Source: Pseudomonas fluorescens (lineage in GTDB: Bacteria > Pseudomonadota > Gammaproteobacteria > Pseudomonadales > Pseudomonadaceae). From it: a stretch of 64,000 nucleotides of DNA. Below are positions 59,552 to 64,000 of the stretch, in pieces; the stretch's first letter is position 1; each line of letters opens with the position of its first letter. The DNA is taken from assembly GCF_902498065.1 (NCBI RefSeq), contig NZ_CABVIR010000012.1, positions 1-64,000 of the forward strand. Direction: 5' to 3'. A program made the position numbers and the translations under genes. The notes under the pieces were generated by a model. It searched no databases. It worked only from the letters and a program-made list of their open reading frames with translations, and was not told where the DNA came from.

Positions 59552-61342
59552 ATGAAACTGGCGATGAAGTTGCGTACTCGGCTTTTTTTGAGTATTTCCG
59601 CCCTGATCACCGTAGCGCTGCTGGGACTTCTGCTCGGCCTGGTCAGCGTGATGCAGATGGCGGGAACCCAGGAAGCGCTGATTCGCAACAACTTCGTCAC
59701 CCTGGACCTGGGCCTGAAGATGCGTCAGACCTTGGGCGATCAACTGATCCTCATGCTGGGTGACAAACCCGATGCTGCAGCGTTTGAAGCGTCCAAACAG
59801 CATTATTTTCAGCTGCTGGATGAAGGCATCGCCCATGAGCAGAGCCAGGCGAGCAATCCATACGGGTTCAGAAAGGCCAAAGACGATTACCTGCGGTTTC
59901 TTGAGGCGCTTGACCAGACACGCGATCCGTCTCATGTCCTGAGTGGCAACGAAGACCTCACCGAAAAATTCAACGTGTTGCGCAACGGGCTGATTACCGA
60001 GCACAAGCGAGCGCTGGATAACATCAATCAAACGCAACGTCAGGCGCGGGAACGAGCGCTGCTGATTGCCGGCCTGCTCGGGCTGGTCGGACTGGCGGTG
60101 CTGATCATCGGTTTTGTCACCGCTCATGCGATTGCACGCCGTTTCGGCGAACCGATCGAGGCCTTGGCCCAGGCCGCCGACAACATCGGCCAAGGCAATT
60201 TCGAGGTAACCCTGCCGATTTCCTCGGCAGTGGAAATGAACCTGCTGACCAAGCGATTCGGGATCATGGCCGAGGCTTTGCGTCAGCATCAGGCCACCAA
60301 CATCGACGAGTTGCTCGCGGGCCAGCAGCGTTTGCAGGCGGTGCTCGACAGCATCGACGACGGCCTGCTGATGATCGACCGCGATGGCCATCTGGAACAC
60401 CTCAACCCGGTGGCGCAGCGCCAGTTGGGTTGGGACACCGATCGTCTTGGCCAAGGGCTGGGCACCGCGCTCGAACGACCCGAGCTGGATCAACAGCTGC
60501 AATTGGTGCTGCGGGGCGGTACGTTGGAGCGGGCGCCGGAGGACCTGAGTATCGAAGTCGATGGCGAGTCGCGGTTGCTCACCTACAGCCTCACACCGGT
60601 CAGTCATACTCAGGGCCATATTCTGGGCGCGGTGATGGTGTTGCATGACGTCACCGAGCAGCGTGCTTTCGAGCGGGTGCGCAGCGAGTTTGTGTTGCGC
60701 GCTTCCCATGAGCTGCGCACGCCGGTCACCGGGATGCACATGGCATTCGGCCTGTTCCGTGAGCGCGCGCATTTCCCGCAGGACTCGCGAGAAGCTGATC
60801 TGCTGGACACGGTCAATGAAGAGATGCAGCGTTTGATGCAGTTGATCAACGACTTGCTGAACTTCTCCCGCTACCAGAACGGACTGCAGAAACTCTCGCT
60901 GGCGCCGTGCTCCATCGAAGAGCTGCTGGAGCAGGCCCGGTCGCGATTTGCCGATTCGGCGCAAGAGAAGGGCATCGACCTGCTGGTCGAGGTACAAGGG
61001 CCGTTACCGTGGTTGCAGGCCGATCAGCCGCAACTGGAGCGAGTGCTCGATAACTTGATCGACAACGCTCTGCGCCATACCGGCCCTGAGGGCCAGATAC
61101 GCTTGCAGGCACGGCGTCATGGGGAGCGGGTGATCATCAGCGTCGAGGATAATGGTGAAGGCATCGCCTACGGCCAGCAGGGGCGTATCTTCGAACCCTT
61201 TGTTCAGGTTGGGCGCAAGAAGGGTGGCGCAGGGCTCGGCCTGGCGTTGTGCAAGGAAATCGTGCAGTTGCACGGTGGACGGATGGGCGTTTATTCGAGG
61301 CCGGGGCAGGGCACGCAGTTCTATATGGCGCTGGCGGTTTAA
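59552..61342 (+). CDS. kinB: Sensor histidine kinase KinB
   Basis: 596-aa inner-membrane kinase/phosphatase partner of AlgB. TM1 is about residues 12-35, with a periplasmic helical sensor domain and TM2 about 169-190. A HAMP domain and a PAS domain follow. The phospho-acceptor His386 is in SHELRTPVTG, and the HATPase_c domain has N, G1 and G2 boxes (NLIDNALRHTG, DNGEGI, GAGLGLALCKEI). ATG 59552 gives a length within one residue of P. aeruginosa KinB; ATG 59564 is also possible. The long in-frame extension into algB is a shadow. Confidence 0.95.
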   Translation: MKLAMKLRTRLFLSISALITVALLGLLLGLVSVMQMAGTQEALIRNNFVTLDLGLKMRQTLGDQLILMLGDKPDAAAFEASKQHYFQLLDEGIAHEQSQASNPYGFRKAKDDYLRFLEALDQTRDPSHVLSGNEDLTEKFNVLRNGLITEHKRALDNINQTQRQARERALLIAGLLGLVGLAVLIIGFVTAHAIARRFGEPIEALAQAADNIGQGNFEVTLPISSAVEMNLLTKRFGIMAEALRQHQATNIDELLAGQQRLQAVLDSIDDGLLMIDRDGHLEHLNPVAQRQLGWDTDRLGQGLGTALERPELDQQLQLVLRGGTLERAPEDLSIEVDGESRLLTYSLTPVSHTQGHILGAVMVLHDVTEQRAFERVRSEFVLRASHELRTPVTGMHMAFGLFRERAHFPQDSREADLLDTVNEEMQRLMQLINDLLNFSRYQNGLQKLSLAPCSIEELLEQARSRFADSAQEKGIDLLVEVQGPLPWLQADQPQLERVLDNLIDNALRHTGPEGQIRLQARRHGERVIISVEDNGEGIAYGQQGRIFEPFVQVGRKKGGAGLGLALCKEIVQLHGGRMGVYSRPGQGTQFYMALAV

Positions 61343-61349
61343 CGCGCGT

Positions 61350-62963
61350 TTACGCCTCGTCATCAAGGCGTCGCCCGGCCAGTCGCCTACCCCGGGTAAT
61401 CAGCTCGATGAACTGAACGGCGCTCAATGCATGGGCGAACAACCAGCCCTGGCCGAACTTCACCCCTTCACTGCTCAAAAATTGGGCCTGGGCCTCATGC
61501 TCGATGCCTTCGGCAATCACCTTCAGGTGCAGTGACTGGGCCATGCGAATGATGTGCGGTGCCACGCCACTGCTGGCGGCGTCATGCCCCAGCGCATCGA
61601 TGAAGGCTTTGTCGATTTTCAGGCAGTCCACTGGCAGGGTTTGCAGGTAGGCGAGGCTGCAATAGCCGGTGCCGAAGTCATCGATCAACACCTGATGCCC
61701 GACATCGCGCAGGGCTTGCAGGTTTTCCCGCGCCACCACCACGTCAATCAATCCCCGCTCGGTCACCTCAAAGGCAATCTGTTTGGCCGCAACCCGGTGC
61801 AAAGTCAGCAGGCGCGCCATCACCTGACCGATTCGCGGCACCATGACATCGCACGCCGCGAGGTTCACCGAAATGTACAGTTGCGGATTGGCCCGCAACA
61901 ACTGCCCCAGCTGTTCCAGCAGGCGTTGCAGGACGAAGTCGGTCATCTGGCGGATCTGGCCGGTGTTCTCCGCCATCGGAATGAACAGATCGGGGCTGGT
62001 CAGGGTGCCGTCCGGCCGACGCCAGCGCAGCAACGCTTCGGCGCCGACACAGTTGCGGCTGTCGAGGTCGAAGATCGGTTGATACAACACCTGCAACTCG
62101 CCTCGTCGTATCGCACCGGTCAATTCGGCGTCCAGCGACTGCCGCTGGCGCACCAGCAAAAACACCATGAAGCCCACACACACGCCTAGTGCCAGGCTGG
62201 CCGGCAGTAACCACCACCAGACGCTCGCCACATGCTTGCCGGTGCGCGGGGTGATCAGCACCAATTGGTACTCTGGGTTGTTGGTCGGCATGCGGTAGAT
62301 GAGGTGACTCTGAGTGATCTGCAAGGCATCACTGCTTTTCGGTGGCCAGGGTTCGGTCGGTGGCCAGACCTGGGACGATCCCAGAACCGGGATCGCACGT
62401 GTGCCGTGGTCGAGTACCACCAGAAGGCTGCTTCCCGGTGACAGATCGACCATGTCGGTCAAATGCCCGCGAGACGTCGCGACGCGAAAATTGCCACGCC
62501 CGAGCATCAGCGCGGCCCGGTTTTCGTCGGGTTCGGTGGTGGTGTTCAGCCAGTAGCTGTAGGTGGGGCCTTTGATGTCCGGTGCCCGGATCAGCGACAG
62601 CCCTTCCTGGCGAGGACGGTTCGAGCAGATCCGCGAGGCATCCATATAAGCGGCTTCGTAAACGAAGCGGTAATTGAAGGTGACCTGCTGCAACGTCGCG
62701 ATCATTTCGTCGTCGCAGCTTCGCAGTGGTTGAGCTTCGAGATCATCCAGGCTCTCGCGCAGCTGTCCGAAAAGCTGTTCCAGGCGGGCAAGGAAGCGCT
62801 CGCCCTGGGCATTCATTTCCAGGCTTTCATTCTGCTCGACCTGATGCAAGGCCATGAAAAGGCTGCCGGTCATCAGCAATGTCGTGCTCAAGGCAGCAGC
62901 CAGTATCGCCAAAAACCAGGGGCGATAGAACCAGCTACGAAGTGTCTCTCGAGCAGCAGGCAT
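61350..62963 (-). CDS. Cyclic-di-GMP phosphodiesterase (CSS-motif sensor, EAL domain)
   Basis: 537-aa inner-membrane protein. A helix at about 16-38 and a second at about 247-269 enclose a periplasmic CSS-type sensor with Cys83 and Cys113, where the canonical CSS reads CSN. The cytoplasmic EAL domain keeps its catalytic residues: EALLRW, SVNLA, FEVTERG, DDFGTGY, LKIDKAFI and AEGIE. It should therefore hydrolyse c-di-GMP, with activity set by periplasmic disulfide state as in E. coli homologues. Convergent with kinB, with a 7-nt gap. Confidence 0.9.
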   Translation of the reverse strand: MPAARETLRSWFYRPWFLAILAAALSTTLLMTGSLFMALHQVEQNESLEMNAQGERFLARLEQLFGQLRESLDDLEAQPLRSCDDEMIATLQQVTFNYRFVYEAAYMDASRICSNRPRQEGLSLIRAPDIKGPTYSYWLNTTTEPDENRAALMLGRGNFRVATSRGHLTDMVDLSPGSSLLVVLDHGTRAIPVLGSSQVWPPTEPWPPKSSDALQITQSHLIYRMPTNNPEYQLVLITPRTGKHVASVWWWLLPASLALGVCVGFMVFLLVRQRQSLDAELTGAIRRGELQVLYQPIFDLDSRNCVGAEALLRWRRPDGTLTSPDLFIPMAENTGQIRQMTDFVLQRLLEQLGQLLRANPQLYISVNLAACDVMVPRIGQVMARLLTLHRVAAKQIAFEVTERGLIDVVVARENLQALRDVGHQVLIDDFGTGYCSLAYLQTLPVDCLKIDKAFIDALGHDAASSGVAPHIIRMAQSLHLKVIAEGIEHEAQAQFLSSEGVKFGQGWLFAHALSAVQFIELITRGRRLAGRRLDDEA

Positions 62964-63039
62964 ATGGGAATATCCGAAGAATTACCAATGAGTTATAGCT
63001 GCTGATTGGGAAAAAGCCCGGACCGTCGGGCGGGCGTCA

Positions 63040-63822
63040 TTATTTTGTCTGATTCAACACCTGAAGCAGTGCGGCGGTTTGCGCGTCTGGCAGGCCATCG
63101 AAGCGCGACGGTCGGAAATGCATTTGAAACGCTGCGATCACATGACGCGTCGCCACATCCAGTTCACCGGTTTGTGGCGTGGCATACCCCAGGCGGGCCA
63201 ACTGCCCCTGAAACCAGCTGATACTCGGCATTTGTAAATCGAAACGGGTTTGTTGACGCGCCACAGCCTGCTCGTCAGGCCAGACGCCGAGGCCTTCGGC
63301 GGCAAGACGTTTCCAGGGGAAAAGCGGCCCCGGGTCAAGCTTGCGCAGCGGAGCGATGTCGCTATGGCCGATGATGCTGCGTGGGTTGATGGCATAGCGC
63401 TTGCTGATGTCTTTGAGCAAGACGATCAGAGACTGGACCTGGGCTTCGCTGTAGGGGTACCAGTAGCGCCCGCCGGTCGGGGTTTCCTTGAATCCCGGAT
63501 TGACGATTTCGATGCCGATGGAGCTGGAGTTCAACCAGGTACGGCCTTGCCACTCACTTTCACCGGCGTGCCACGCCCGCTGGCTTTCATCCATCAACTT
63601 ATAGAGGGTGGCGTTTGTATCGTCGCCGATCAGGTAGTGGCTGCTGACTTCGCCACGGGTCAGCAATTGCAGCGAGCGTTCGAGCGAGGCGGAGGTGTAA
63701 TGCACCACCACGAACTGAATGCGGCTGTCGTGATTGACAGAGGGATGGCTGGTGTCGAACCGGGGACCGCTGGTGCAGCCGGCCAACAGGATCAGCGACA
63801 CGATGAGAGCAAGATATTTCAT
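63040..63822 (-). CDS. N-acetylmuramoyl-L-alanine amidase (AmpDh2-like lipoprotein)
   Basis: 260 aa with a lipobox LLAGC (Cys16), so membrane-anchored in the periplasm. The Amidase_2 domain has zinc-site residues His41 (FVVVHYT), His in GHSDIAPLRK and Asp in KLDPGPLFPW, and the catalytic Glu in SIGIEIVNPGF. The C-terminal 60 residues are a peptidoglycan-binding domain. Its position after algB-kinB matches ampDh2 (PA5485) of P. aeruginosa. ATG 63822 places the lipobox correctly. Confidence 0.9.
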   Translation of the reverse strand: MKYLALIVSLILLAGCTSGPRFDTSHPSVNHDSRIQFVVVHYTSASLERSLQLLTRGEVSSHYLIGDDTNATLYKLMDESQRAWHAGESEWQGRTWLNSSSIGIEIVNPGFKETPTGGRYWYPYSEAQVQSLIVLLKDISKRYAINPRSIIGHSDIAPLRKLDPGPLFPWKRLAAEGLGVWPDEQAVARQQTRFDLQMPSISWFQGQLARLGYATPQTGELDVATRHVIAAFQMHFRPSRFDGLPDAQTAALLQVLNQTK

Positions 63823-63925
63823 GGCAGAAGGCAATACACGCGAGACAGTAATGCAACAGTGTAACGTACTGCCTGGCGCGAGAATGGTTGGCGCGAACTT
63901 TTAAACAAAATGGAACAATTGGCTG

Positions 63926-64000
63926 TCAGCCCAGTTCCACTCGGTTACGGCCAGCATGTTTTGCACGGTACAGCGCCTGATCGGCTCTTTTAAGCACCAC
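63926..64000 (-). CDS. Diguanylate cyclase (GGDEF domain), C-terminal fragment
   Basis: Only the last 24 codons lie in the window: VVLKRADQALYRAKHAGRNR then VELG and a stop. ADQALYRAKHAGRNRV is the standard end of GGDEF domains. The rest is beyond the right edge. Its place next to the amidase gene matches dgcH (PA5487) in P. aeruginosa. Confidence 0.85.
   Translation of the reverse strand: MVLKRADQALYRAKHAGRNRVELG

Noticed and set aside
1..64000. CRISPR arrays, tRNA or rRNA genes, insertion sequences
   Set aside because: No regularly spaced direct repeats, cloverleaf-like sequence with CCA end, rRNA segment or transposase frame was recognised on either strand.

Overview
The window is the replication-origin region of a Pseudomonas chromosome, most likely from the P. 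fluorescens group. Four things point there. The gene order mnmE-yidC-yidD-rnpA-rpmH / oriC / dnaA-dnaN-recF-gyrB and then plsC-gmhB-glyS-glyQ-tag-lpxL-PilZ-TPR-trkA-rsmB-fmt-def-LysM-dprA-tsaC-qor-hemF-aroE is the Pseudomonas origin layout. Pseudomonas REP palindromes (cores such as GGGAGCGGGCTTGCCCGCGA) lie between genes. There are two parS-type ParB sites inside recF. Codon use is high-GC. No rRNA, tRNA, CRISPR, insertion sequence or prophage was seen.

Layout. 1-344: non-coding DnaA-box cluster left of mnmE. 345-4273: minus-strand mnmE, then the rpmH-rnpA-yidD-yidC unit driven from a near-consensus promoter at 4335-4363. 4274-4839: oriC. 4840-11044: dnaA-dnaN-recF-gyrB. 11226-18344: an accessory cassette with an RpiR-family regulator, a VanX/DdpX-type D-Ala-D-Ala dipeptidase and a complete peptide ABC importer (ddpXABCDF-like), set between gyrB and plsC. 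18538-35546: core housekeeping genes (lipid A and phospholipid acylation, heptose synthesis, glycyl-tRNA synthetase, DNA repair, K+ uptake, translation start-up and finishing enzymes, DNA uptake, haem and shikimate synthesis). 35648-48464: a more variable set (SulP transporter, choline-O-sulfate module with its LysR regulator, citrate transporter, TerC, Na/Pi symporter, M16 peptidase). 48591-53194: a DUF5924/DUF2914 protein and a four-gene MlaE/MlaF/MCE/lipoprotein lipid transporter. 53251-63822: SpmA-SpmB fusion, gltP, Ivy-type lysozyme inhibitor, DUF1328 protein, the algB-kinB alginate two-component pair, an EAL phosphodiesterase and an AmpDh2-like amidase. 63926-64000: the C-terminus of a GGDEF protein cut by the window edge.

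How the genes work together. The origin block makes replication proteins beside their sites of action: DnaA boxes at oriC, one of them over the dnaA promoter, and parS sites for ParB. Exact 9-mer DnaA boxes (TTATCCACA or its complement) recur at least 23 times between 124 and 40644, against about 0.5 expected by chance in 64 kb, including a hairpin made of two boxes at 24528-24559. I saw none after 40644. Envelope biology is a second theme: D-Ala-D-Ala recovery, lipid A acylation, lipid trafficking, an amidase, a lysozyme inhibitor and LysM. Less settled features are a Crc/Hfq-type CA motif with a 22-codon leader ORF before the citrate transporter, an ANR-type box before hemF, a possible rare-codon-rich small gene at 56404-56691, and candidate operators before rpiR, algB and the choline-sulfate LysR gene.
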